A DNA stretch of 64,000 bases, taken from assembly GCF_000014805.1 (NCBI RefSeq), contig NC_008570.1:3888501-3952500 (forward strand). Direction: 5' to 3'. Positions within the stretch are counted from its first letter, which is position 1; every line of letters begins with the position of its first letter. The notes beneath the pieces are model-generated. The model saw only the letters and a program-made list of their open reading frames with translations. It was not told the origin of the DNA and did not search any database. Shown here piece after piece: positions 17,964 to 27,236 of this stretch. A program made the translations under genes and the position numbers. Source of the DNA: Aeromonas hydrophila subsp. hydrophila ATCC 7966 (GTDB lineage: Bacteria; Pseudomonadota; Gammaproteobacteria; Enterobacterales; Aeromonadaceae).

Positions 17964-18065
17964 ATCGATTTTTGTTACAGCCATTGCCTCATTTTTTAAA
18001 TCTGATACAAACGGATAACTTGGCGGTCGAATGGAGCGACCGCTCACCATGCCAGAGAGAATCCT

Positions 18066-19247
18066 ATGCAGCCGTTTTTTGCCCAGCGCTTCGAGAAGGT
18101 AGAGCCTTCCTTCATCCGCGAGATCCTCAAGGTCGCCGCCAATCCGGAGATCATCTCCTTCGCCGGCGGTCTGCCCAATCCGCACCTGTTCCCGGTCAAA
18201 GCCATCGACCAGGCCTGCCAGGACGTGCTGCGCGAACAGGGCGCCGCAGCCCTGCAGTATGCCGCCACCGAGGGCTTCGCCCCGCTGCGCCAGTACATCG
18301 CCGACCGCTATCTGGCCCGCCACGGCATGCAGGTCAATCCGGACAACATCCTCATCACCAGCGGCTCCCAGCAAGCGCTGGATCTGCTGGGCAAGGTGCT
18401 GATCGACGAGGGACAGGATCTCATCATAGAGGAGCCGGGCTATCTTGGCGCCATCCAGGCCTTCTCCGTCTATCAACCTACCTTCAAGCCCATCACCCTG
18501 GGTGAAGAGGGGCTGGATCTGGCGGCGCTGGATGCGCTGCTGGCGAGCGGCTCCAACGCCAAGCTGCTGTACGGCGTGCCCAACTTCCAGAACCCGAGCG
18601 GCGTCTCCTACAGCCGTGCCAACCGCGAGGCGCTGGCCGAGCGACTGGTCAGCCACGAGCTGTTGATGGTGGAAGACGACCCCTACGGCGAGCTGCGCTT
18701 CGAGGGCGAACACCTGCCCCCCATCGCCAAGCTGGCGCCGAACAATACCGTGCTGCTCGGCTCCTTCTCCAAGACCGTCGTCCCGGCCTTCCGCCTCGGC
18801 TGGATGCTGGTGCCGGACTGGCTGCGCAAGAAGGTCACCATCGCCAAGCAGGCCACCGACCTGCACAGCAACGCCTTCAGCCAGCAGGTGCTGCATCGCT
18901 TCCTGATCGACAACTCGCTGGATGCCCATCTGGAGAAGATCAAGGAGGTCTATGGCCGCCAGCGTGCCGCCATGGAGGCTGCCCTGGCCCGTCACTGCCC
19001 GCCCGGCGTCAGCTACACCCGACCCGAGGGTGGCATGTTCCTCTGGCTGACCCTGCCCGCCAGTGTCAGTGCCATGGCGCTGTTTGACGAGGCGATCAAG
19101 GAGAAGGTGGCCTTCGTACCGGGCGCCCCCTTCTACGTACGCCCCGAGATCCAGAACACCCTGCGCCTGAGCTTCTCCTGCGTGGATGAGGCCACCATCG
19201 AGGAGGGGGTCAAGCGTCTGTGCCGTGCCCTCGCCCGCATGCTCTGA
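18066..19247 (+). CDS. PLP-dependent aminotransferase, class I/II (LysN/2-aminoadipate aminotransferase-like)
   Basis: A 393-residue fold-type I aminotransferase lacking the GntR DNA-binding domain found in MocR regulators. The schiff-base lysine is Lys236 in SFSKTVVPAFRLGW. The segment VEDDPYGELRF (from residue 202) and NFQNPSG (173-179) are cofactor and substrate carboxylate contacts typical of the subgroup. The N terminus (FISFAGGLPNPHLFP) matches 2-aminoadipate/valine-pyruvate-type enzymes with broad amino donor use. The exact substrate cannot be read from sequence. It is monocistronic, between terminators, with an AGAGAG ribosome site before the ATG. Confidence 0.88.
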   Translation: MQPFFAQRFEKVEPSFIREILKVAANPEIISFAGGLPNPHLFPVKAIDQACQDVLREQGAAALQYAATEGFAPLRQYIADRYLARHGMQVNPDNILITSGSQQALDLLGKVLIDEGQDLIIEEPGYLGAIQAFSVYQPTFKPITLGEEGLDLAALDALLASGSNAKLLYGVPNFQNPSGVSYSRANREALAERLVSHELLMVEDDPYGELRFEGEHLPPIAKLAPNNTVLLGSFSKTVVPAFRLGWMLVPDWLRKKVTIAKQATDLHSNAFSQQVLHRFLIDNSLDAHLEKIKEVYGRQRAAMEAALARHCPPGVSYTRPEGGMFLWLTLPASVSAMALFDEAIKEKVAFVPGAPFYVRPEIQNTLRLSFSCVDEATIEEGVKRLCRALARML

Positions 19248-19261
19248 CCAGCCTCGGGGCG

Positions 19262-19295
19262 AAAAAAACCAGCGACCTCGGTCGCTGGTTTTTTT
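19262..19295. terminator. Bidirectional terminator
   Basis: AACCAGCGAC and GTCGCTGGTT form a 10 bp stem with runs of A before and T after it. It serves the aminotransferase and the convergent EAL gene. Confidence 0.92.
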
Positions 19296-19311
19296 ATGCG
19301 CGCAAGTTGGC

Positions 19312-20844
19312 TCAGCCCTGCGCCAGCAGGCCGGCAAACTCCTTCATCGGCATCGGCCTGCCATACAGATAGCCCTGCAGGAAGTTCACCTGACGCGCCC
19401 GCAGATAAGCGGCCTGCACCTCGTTCTCCACCCCTTCGGCAACCAGCAGCAGACCGAGCCGGGTCGCCAGATCGATGACGTTCTCGACGATGTGGCTGGA
19501 GAGGGCATCGGAGCCGATCATGCCGACGAAGCTCTGGTCGATCTTGAGAAAATCCACCTGGAACTGCTGCAGATAGGTGAGGCTGGAGTGGCCGGTACCG
19601 AAGTCGTCGATGGCGATGAAGACCCCCAGCTGATGCAGCTCGGCAAACAAGCGGTCGGTCGTCTCGTCCGCCACGATCAGCTCCCGCTCGGTCAGCTCCA
19701 GCACCAGCTTGATGGGGTTCTCCCGAAACGCGTTGATGAAGTCGCGGCAATCCTCCAGCAGGCTCATGTCCTTGCAGTGGCTGGCGCTGATGTTGAAGCC
19801 GAAGTGGAACCCTCTGGGCAGGCTGTGCACTCGGCCTGCGAACTGCTCGCGCACCTGCTCCATCAGCAGCCGGGTCATGGGCACGATGAGGCCGCTGTCT
19901 TCGGCCAGCGGAATGAAGCGGTCCGGCGAGATGAGGCCCTGGCGCGGATGCTGCCAGCGCATCAGCACCTCGCAGCCGCTCCAGTGGGCGTCGTCACCGG
20001 TCACCACGGGTTGCAAGTAGGGGATGAACTCCCGTTGATCCAGCGCCCGCCGCAGCTCCTGGGAGGGCGAGGTAGAACGGCCGGCCAGCCAGTAGACCAG
20101 GCAGCCCGCCAGCAGACCCAGCAATGGATAGATGATGAGACTGGCCCGAGAGTAGTTCCAGATATGGCTGCCGTACTCGTCGTGGGAAAGATCGGTGACC
20201 ACCCGAAACGGATACTTGCCAGAGGTCTGCTCCAGCGATCCCAGCGCCACGGGCGGCACCTCGTCGTGGATCTGGCCATCGGCCAGCATGCTCTGCGCCC
20301 CGATCACCAGGGTCAGCGGCGAGTTGCGGCTGAGCATGTCGAGGATGTTGTGCAGGTAGTAGCCATCGATGCCGACCAGCACGCTGTACTCCCCCACCGG
20401 TTGGCGATAGACCACCAGAGGCCGCCCCGGCGTCACCGGATTGCCCCGCATCAGATCCAGCTGGCCATTGGCATAATCGGCCAGCTTGAAGGGGCCCTGA
20501 TAGGGGCCGTAGAGCGAGGAGCAGTAGACCACTTCCCCTTTGGCCAGGTTGACGGTGCGCACGTCCGGCACGGTCGCCACCTGATCCCGCAGCCCCTGCA
20601 CCACCTCCTCGCAGGGGCGCCCCACGCTGCCCTGCACCATGGCCGCCGCCTGATGGGCGTGATCCAGGGTACGCTCCAGCATCTCCCTGGCATGGAGCAG
20701 GCGCTCTTCGGCATCCTGCTTCATGCCGGCAAAGGTCTGCCAGGAGACGATCAATACCCCGAGCAGCAAGGGGAGCAGGCCGGCCAGCAACGCCGCCCCC
20801 AGCCTGGTATAAAACTGGCGCAACCTCAAACGACGAAACGGCAT
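19312..20844 (-). CDS. CSS-motif EAL-domain c-di-GMP phosphodiesterase (PdeC-like)
   Basis: A 510-residue membrane phosphodiesterase. Transmembrane helices at about 15-37 and 232-254 flank a periplasmic CSS-motif sensor with Cys78 and C108-S109-S110. In E. coli homologues such a cysteine pair forms a redox-controlled disulfide. The cytoplasmic EAL domain reads E292-V-L and keeps Asn351, the ELTE glutamate, D413-D414 of DDFGTG, Lys434 and AEGVE (Glu470), so it should hydrolyse c-di-GMP. ATG 20844 follows a GAGGG ribosome site and starts with an Arg-rich, positive-inside cap; the frame is open 25 codons further upstream, without support. Divergent from the epimerase gene. Confidence 0.9.
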   Translation of the reverse strand: MPFRRLRLRQFYTRLGAALLAGLLPLLLGVLIVSWQTFAGMKQDAEERLLHAREMLERTLDHAHQAAAMVQGSVGRPCEEVVQGLRDQVATVPDVRTVNLAKGEVVYCSSLYGPYQGPFKLADYANGQLDLMRGNPVTPGRPLVVYRQPVGEYSVLVGIDGYYLHNILDMLSRNSPLTLVIGAQSMLADGQIHDEVPPVALGSLEQTSGKYPFRVVTDLSHDEYGSHIWNYSRASLIIYPLLGLLAGCLVYWLAGRSTSPSQELRRALDQREFIPYLQPVVTGDDAHWSGCEVLMRWQHPRQGLISPDRFIPLAEDSGLIVPMTRLLMEQVREQFAGRVHSLPRGFHFGFNISASHCKDMSLLEDCRDFINAFRENPIKLVLELTERELIVADETTDRLFAELHQLGVFIAIDDFGTGHSSLTYLQQFQVDFLKIDQSFVGMIGSDALSSHIVENVIDLATRLGLLLVAEGVENEVQAAYLRARQVNFLQGYLYGRPMPMKEFAGLLAQG

Positions 20845-21146
20845 ACCCACCCTCGCGGCAACGGTGAAAAAGCGGACGAGTCTACTCCTATCCCCTTCTC
20901 TGACAACCCTTTCTGACAACTCTGACGGCAGAGCGGGGCGCTCTGACCAACACTATATCGCGTCTGCAGCGGGGCGACAGCGGCAGTCGCAGCCATCCCT
21001 TCACATGTGCGCAGTGCTCGCTGCACGCCCCCTGGCGCGATGCGCCAGATGCCTGCTGTGACGATTATAATCTTTGCAAAAACAGCTGCTTGTTCATCTG
21101 GTGCCGGCCCACTAGAGTAGAGCCAACAGCGTCAGGGAGTCTGCAT
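20845..21146. other. Divergent intergenic region with repeated TCTGAC motifs and a palindrome
   Basis: There is no convincing gene in these 302 bp. TCTGACAAC occurs at 20899-20907 and 20912-20920, TCTGACGG at 20921 and TCTGACCAAC at 20942-20951. A perfect inverted repeat CTGGCGC-GAT-GCGCCAG lies at 21032-21048, followed by a TATAAT box at 21066-21071 without a good -35 element. They could be control sites for the EAL gene or the epimerase gene. Confidence 0.4.
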
Positions 21147-22052
21147 ATGAAAATATTGATCACGGGAGGGACAGGCTTCATCGGTCGCCGTCTGGTGGCC
21201 CATCTCAAGGTGGCCCACGAGGTGCTGGTGCTGACCCGTCAGGGCAGCCGCGCCTATGATCTGCTCGGCCACGACGTCAAGCTGCTCGACAGCCTGGATC
21301 GGCTCGACAACCTCAACGACGTGGACGCGGTCATCAACCTGGCGGGGGAGCCCATCGCCAACGGCCGCTGGAGCGAGCGGCGCAAGCAGTTGCTGTGTGA
21401 CAGCCGCTGGCTGCTGACCGAACAGCTGGTCGACCTGGTCAAGCTCTCCGATACGCCGCCCAGGGTGCTTATCAACGCCTCCGCCATCGGCTGGTATGGC
21501 CGTCAGGGCGATGAGCCGCTGGACGAGCAGTGCCAGACCCCTCACGACGAATTCACCCATCAGCTCTGTCAGCAGTGGGAAACCCTGGCCCGCGAAGCCC
21601 GCAGCAAGCATACCCGGGTCTGCATCGTGCGCATCGGGCTGGTGCTCGGCACCGACGGCGGCGCCCTGCCCAAAATGTTGCCTCCCTATCGCGTCGGTCT
21701 CGGTGGCCCCATGGGCACGGGGCACCAGATCATGAGCTGGATCCACATCCAGGATCTGGTGCGCGCCATCCTGTTTCTGCTGGAACACGACGAGTGTGAC
21801 GGCCTGTTCAACGGCACGGCGCCGCAGCCGGTCAGCAACCGCGAATTCAGCCAGACCCTGGCAGGCACCCTGCACCGGCCGCACCTCTTCTTCGTGCCGG
21901 CCCCCCTGCTGCAGTTGCTGATGGGCGAAGCGGCCGATCTGCTGCTCACCGGCCAGAAGGTGCTGCCGACCCGTCTGCAGCAGGCCGGCTTCCATTTCAC
22001 CTACCCGGCGCTGCCCCAGGCCCTTGCCAATCTGCTGAGCACTGCCCGCTGA
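21147..22052 (+). CDS. yfcH: TIGR01777-family epimerase (YfcH-like, extended SDR)
   Basis: A 301-residue Rossmann-fold protein with the nucleotide-binding motif GGTGFIG (residues 7-13), the NLAGEPI segment, INASAIGWYG with the catalytic-type Tyr, and the family's SWIHIQDLVRAI and FNGTAPQPVSNREF blocks. The reaction is unknown; the E. coli homologue YfcH binds NADP. ATG 21147 follows CAGGGAG. The frame is open to 21090, but the glycine-rich motif would normally lie at the very N terminus, which supports 21147. It is convergent with ybbP. Confidence 0.9.
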   Translation: MKILITGGTGFIGRRLVAHLKVAHEVLVLTRQGSRAYDLLGHDVKLLDSLDRLDNLNDVDAVINLAGEPIANGRWSERRKQLLCDSRWLLTEQLVDLVKLSDTPPRVLINASAIGWYGRQGDEPLDEQCQTPHDEFTHQLCQQWETLAREARSKHTRVCIVRIGLVLGTDGGALPKMLPPYRVGLGGPMGTGHQIMSWIHIQDLVRAILFLLEHDECDGLFNGTAPQPVSNREFSQTLAGTLHRPHLFFVPAPLLQLLMGEAADLLLTGQKVLPTRLQQAGFHFTYPALPQALANLLSTAR

Positions 22053-22073
22053 CTCGGCTCATCAGCCAACCGG

Positions 22074-22112
22074 ATGACAATCAGCCCGGCCAATGGCCGG
22101 GCTGATTGTCAT
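22074..22112. terminator. Perfect 18 bp inverted repeat between convergent genes
   Basis: The arms 22074-22091 and 22095-22112 are perfectly complementary around an AAT loop. It lies between the 3' ends of the epimerase gene and ybbP. T-tracts are short, but the very stable stem and position indicate a bidirectional terminator. Confidence 0.75.
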
Positions 22113-22145
22113 TGTGCCTTGCGGCATCCGCACAGGATGCGGTGA

Positions 22146-24589
22146 TCAGAGCAGGCCCTGCCCCAATCCACGCAGCCGATCGCTCAGGGTGCCCGCCAGC
22201 AGCTGGCGCTGCATGCCCTGCCCCGCCAGCGTCACCAGCACGGCCCCCAGTAACGGCAGACCAATCCAGATGGCCCAGTGGAACTGCCACTGCCCCTCGA
22301 ACCACCACCACTGCAGGCCGAGGGAGCAGAGTTCGACCACCATGGCGGCGCACAGCCCCGCCAGCAGGCCGCTGGCAACCAGCTCCCAGCGCAGCATCTT
22401 CCGGAGCAGCTCGCTGCCGGCCCCCAGGGTGCGCATCAGCAGCAGCTCCCGGCGCCGATGAGCCATGCTGGCCTGGGTCTGGGTCAGCAGCACCAGCAGC
22501 GCCGCCACCGTCACCAACCCCAGCATCAGCCCCAGCGCGCGGCTCACCTGATCCGACACCGCCGTCAGCCGCACGATCAAATCGTCCACATCGATCAGGC
22601 TCACCGTGGGGTGTCGGCGGATCAGCTCCACTTCGGCCACCCGCCCCTGCTCCGGCAGACGATAGCTGCCGAGCCAGGTCTGGGAGAAGGGAGCCAGCAC
22701 ATCCGGCGAGAAGATCATGTAGAAATTGGGCCGCATGTTGTCCCACTTGATGGCCCGCAGGCTGGTCACCTGCGCCTTGAAGCTGTGCCCCTCGATGGTA
22801 AAGCCCAGGGTGTCGCCGAGGGCGATGTCGAGCCGTTTGGCCAGATCCTTGTCTACCGATACCTGGCCGGGGCCATCCAGCCAGCGCCCTGCGGTCAGGG
22901 TATTGTCCGGCGGCAGGGTGGCGGTGGTGGTGAAGTTGAGCTCGCGATTGACCCCTTCGCGGCCATCTTCATCCGTGTCGCGCACCGCCTCGCTGGCGAT
23001 GCTAACCAGCCGGCCGCGCACCATGGGGTAGAAGTCCGAGGTCACGGCCCCCGCCTGGCGCAGATCGGCCAGGATCCCCCCCCGCTCCCCGTCTGCCACG
23101 TTGACCAGGAAGCGGTTGGGGGCATCTGCCGGCAGCCTAGCCGAGAACTCGCCGAGCAGGTCGACCCGCGCCGCCCACAGCAGACCGAACAGCATGAGTG
23201 CCAGCGCAAAGCCCGCCAGCTGGAACAGACCGCTGCCCCGCTCGCGGGAGAGATGGCTGATGGCCAGCCGCAGTGCGTGGGGCCCCTGCACCCGACGCCC
23301 CAGCCGCAGCAGCAAGGAGGCGATCAGCGCCAGCAGCCCCATCAGTAAGCCCATGCCGCCGATCAGCCCCAGCGCCAGGGTCGCATCGGCGGTGAAGCCC
23401 CATACCAACCCAAACAGGCCGAGCAGCGCCACCGGCAACGCCAGCCAGGGCGGGATCCCCGCCTCCAGCTCGCGCCGCAGAACCCGCAGCGGCGGCACCT
23501 TGAGCAGGCGCAGGAAGGGCACGAAGGCCAGCAGCAGGGTGATGAAGAAGGCCACCGCCAACCCCAGTGCAAAGGGTCGCCACGACGGCGGAGGTAGATC
23601 AGCTGGCAGCAGGTTGCCCAGCAGATGCAGGGTCAGCCACTGCATGGCGCTGCCCGCCACCAGACCGAGCAAGGCGCCGACCAGCGTCAGCGACAGCAGC
23701 AGGGTGCCCATCAACTGCCAGAGCGAGCGCCGCGACGCGCCGAGCGTCTTGAGCAGCGCCACCATGTTGGTCTGGCGCTCGGCGAAGTGACGCACCGCGA
23801 TGCCCATGGCCAGCGCCCCCAGCAGCACTCCCGCCAGGGAGGCGAGCCGGAAGAAACGCTCGGCATTGGCCAGCGAGCGGCCCACCTGGGAGCCCTGGTC
23901 GTCCGGCTTGATCAGCTTCTGTCCCGCCTTGAGTCTGGGTTTGAGCCAGCGTTCATAGTCGGCCACCTGCTCGCGGCTGCCCTTGAACAGGTAGCGCCAC
24001 TGCTGGCGGCTGCCCGGCAGCAGGGCACCGGTCGCCTCCACATCGGCACTGTGGATCAGCGCCCGTGGCGCCAGCAGGAAGGGGCTGAAGCCCTGATCCG
24101 GCTCCTGACCCAGTACCCCCGCCACCTTGAGCACCGTATTGCCCACTTCCAGCTCATCCCCCGGCTTGGCCGCCAGCAGTTGCATCACCCGGGCGGAGAG
24201 CCAGATCTCGCCGGGTGCCGGCGCCCGCTGGGGGCTCAGCTCCAGCTTGCCGTAGAAGGGGAAATCCTCAGGCACGGCGCGGATGGACGCCAGTTGCAGG
24301 GCATCGCCATGAAACAGCATGCTGTTGAAGCTGACCGTGGTCTGCACCGCCAGGCCCGTTTTTGCCGCCTGCTCGAGCCAGGCGGCCGGCGCCGGCGTGG
24401 CCGAGCGCAGCGCCCGGTCGGCACCGATAAAGTCGCGGCCGGAGGCTTTGAGCCCGGCATCCAGCCGATCCGCCACCAGGGCCACACTCAGCACACAGGC
24501 CACACTCAGCGCCAGCGCCAGCACGAACCAGCGCAGCTCGCCGTTGAATCCTTCCCTGCGCAATAATTTGAATCCCAGTCGCCACTGAC

Positions 24590-24593
<4 letters not shown>
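22146..24593 (-). CDS. ybbP: ABC transporter permease YbbP (FtsX family)
   Basis: An 815-residue inner-membrane permease with an N-terminal transmembrane helix, a large periplasmic domain (about 45-260), FtsX/MacB-type membrane bundles around 265-420 and 470-500, a second periplasmic region and a C-terminal bundle ending LRGLGQGLL. It pairs with the ATPase YbbA encoded immediately upstream. In this family the pair works as a mechanotransmission or lipid/lipoprotein-handling machine rather than a classical exporter. The start ATG 24593 overlaps the ybbA stop as ATGA, implying translational coupling. Confidence 0.93.
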
Positions 24594-25313
<720 letters not shown>

Positions 25314-25315
<2 letters not shown>

Positions 25316-25913
25316 GACGCGTTTCCTGTTTGCCTTGTGCTGCCTGGTGTCATCGGTGCAGGCCCAGACCCTGCTGGTACTGGGCGACAGCCTGAGTGCA
25401 GGTTATCAGATGCCGGCGGAGCAGAGCTGGCCTGCGCTGCTCAATCAGAAATGGCAGCAGCAGGGGGGTAAACATCAGCTTATCAATGCCAGCATCAGTG
25501 GTGAAACTACGCAAGGGGCGCTGGCCAGATTGCCGGCCCTGCTCAAGGAACATCAACCGGACTGGGTGCTGATCGAGCTGGGTGGCAACGACGGGCTGCG
25601 CGGGTTCGCGCCGGCCATTACCCGGGACAATCTCACCAGGATGGTGGCGCTGACCAAGGCGCAACAGGTAAAAACCGTGCTGACCCAGATCCAGCTGCCG
25701 CGCAACTACGGCGCGCGCTACCTGCGCCAGTTCGAGCAGATCTTCCCGGAACTGGCCAGCGCCAATCAGCTGCCGCTGATGCCCTTCTTCATGGATGATA
25801 TTGCGCTGCGCCCTGAACTCATGATGAACGATGGCATCCACCCCACCGCCGCCGCCCAGCCGCAGATCCGCGACCGGGTGGCCAGCTTCATCGAGCCGCT
25901 GCTGACCCAGTGA
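25314..25913 (+). CDS. tesA: Periplasmic acyl-CoA thioesterase I / arylesterase (SGNH hydrolase)
   Basis: A 199-residue exported hydrolase with a signal peptide (MTRFLFALCCLVSSVQAQ) and the SGNH blocks: GDSLSAGY with Ser26, SGETT with Gly63, GGND with Asn92, and DGIHP with Asp173 and His176. It hydrolyses acyl-CoA, esters and lysophospholipids in the periplasm. The divergent tesA/ybbA arrangement is the same as in E. coli. The upstream open extension of this frame runs antisense to ybbA and is not coding. Its promoter and ribosome site must lie inside ybbA. Confidence 0.95.
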
Positions 25914-25960
25914 TCCCGGTGTCATGGCCTTGCCTATCTTCCGGGCTCCAACCCCAATAA

Positions 25961-25982
25961 AAATCCCGCCAAGGCGGGATGT
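25961..25982 (-). terminator. Terminator of cheV
   Basis: On the minus strand ATCCCGCC and GGCGGGAT pair and are followed by TTTTATTGG. It may also slow transcription coming from tesA. Confidence 0.85.
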
Positions 25983-25996
25983 TTATTGCTCCTGTC

Positions 25997-26941
25997 TCAG
26001 CGTTCCAGGATCTGGCGCAACCGCTCCTGGGCCACCCCGACCAGCAGGTCTGGCTGGAACTTGGAGATGAATCGATCACAGCCCACCTTCTTGACCATGG
26101 CCTCGTTGAAGTTGCCGCTCAGCGAGGTGTTGAGGGTGATGAAGAGATCGGACATGCGGGCATCGCTGCGAATTTCGTGGGTCAACCGGTAGCCGTCCAT
26201 CTCCGGCATCTCGGCATCGGTGATCATCAGCAGGATCTCGTCGGTCACCTTCTTGCCCGCATCGCACCACCCCTTGAGCAAGTTAAGCGCCTGCAGGCCA
26301 TCCTGGCACTCGATCACCTCCAGACCCAGCTGGCCCAGGGTTTCGCGCACCAGGTTGCGGGCCGTGCTGGAGTCATCGACGATGAGCACCTTGCGGCCGT
26401 GCATTTCCGGCAGGATCTCCCGATCCAGCACCTCTTCCGAGATGCGGATGTCATAGGTGATGATCTCGGCCAGCACCTTCTCCACGTCGATGATCTCGAC
26501 GATCTGATCGATGCCGTCCTCGGGAATGCGAGTGATGGCGGTCAGGTAGTTCGCCCGCCCGGCGGAACGCGGCGGCGGCAGTATGTCCTTCCAAGTCATG
26601 TTGACGATGTTGGCCACCTGCCCCACCAGAAAGCCCTGAATGGTGCGGTTGTATTCGGTAATGATCAGGTTGGACTCGGCATCGATGGGCATGGGGCGCA
26701 TGCCGATGGCGCTGCGCAGGTTGATCACCGGGATCGAGGTGCCACGGATGTTGGCCACCCCGCTGATGTTGTGGTGCGCTCCCGGCATCTTGTTGAGATG
26801 GGGCAGCTTGACCACTTCCCGCACCTTGAACACGTTGATAGCAAACAACTGTTGGGATCCCAAACGGAACATCAACAGCTCCAGGCGGTTCTCCCCTACC
26901 AGCTGGGTACGTTGGTCCACTGAATCCAATATGCTCGCCAT
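25997..26941 (-). CDS. cheV: CheV-type chemotaxis coupling protein (CheW domain plus receiver)
   Basis: A 314-residue cytoplasmic protein with a CheW-like domain at residues ~15-165 (LLMFRLGSQQLFAINVFKVREV ... GVANIRGTSIPVINL) and a response-regulator receiver at ~183-310. The receiver has the acidic pair Asp189-Asp190, phospho-acceptor Asp242 (MITDAEMPEMDG), Thr272 and Lys294. CheV couples chemoreceptors to the CheA kinase and acts in adaptation or phosphate buffering. No other che genes are adjacent; orphan cheV genes are common in gammaproteobacteria. Confidence 0.93.
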   Translation of the reverse strand: MASILDSVDQRTQLVGENRLELLMFRLGSQQLFAINVFKVREVVKLPHLNKMPGAHHNISGVANIRGTSIPVINLRSAIGMRPMPIDAESNLIITEYNRTIQGFLVGQVANIVNMTWKDILPPPRSAGRANYLTAITRIPEDGIDQIVEIIDVEKVLAEIITYDIRISEEVLDREILPEMHGRKVLIVDDSSTARNLVRETLGQLGLEVIECQDGLQALNLLKGWCDAGKKVTDEILLMITDAEMPEMDGYRLTHEIRSDARMSDLFITLNTSLSGNFNEAMVKKVGCDRFISKFQPDLLVGVAQERLRQILER

Positions 26942-27051
26942 ATAAAGCCCTTACGTCCGTTGCCCGAGTCTCGCCATAGTATAGAAGGGTCAGAATCCCA
27001 ACACGACCCGTATTCTTATCCTATGTCGGCCAGATGATGCAGGAACTTGAT

Positions 27052-27087
27052 AAAAAAAAGCGAGACCCGGCTCGCGGCCGGGCTCTC
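27052..27087 (-). terminator. Second, isolated terminator downstream of the adhesin gene
   Basis: On the minus strand GAGCCCGGC and GCCGGG(T)CTC pair around a 5-base loop and are followed by eight T residues. It lies 130-180 bp beyond the first adhesin terminator with no gene between, so it is either a backup terminator or the end of a small RNA. Confidence 0.65.
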
Positions 27088-27187
27088 TTCAAGATTGTCA
27101 GTAACCATTCGCTCACAATCCTCTGGCGACGGTGATACGGCCCTGATTATCCGATGAAAATCAGCGCCCCCTTCCATCCCATGACAT

Positions 27188-27219
27188 AAAAAAAGCGGCA
27201 GATGAATCTGCCGCTTTTT
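27188..27219 (-). terminator. Terminator of the giant adhesin gene
   Basis: AAAAGCGGCAGAT and ATCTGCCGCTTTT pair and are followed on the minus strand by T residues, 18 bp past the adhesin stop. Confidence 0.92.
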
Positions 27220-27236
27220 GCCTGGGGTCGACCGGA

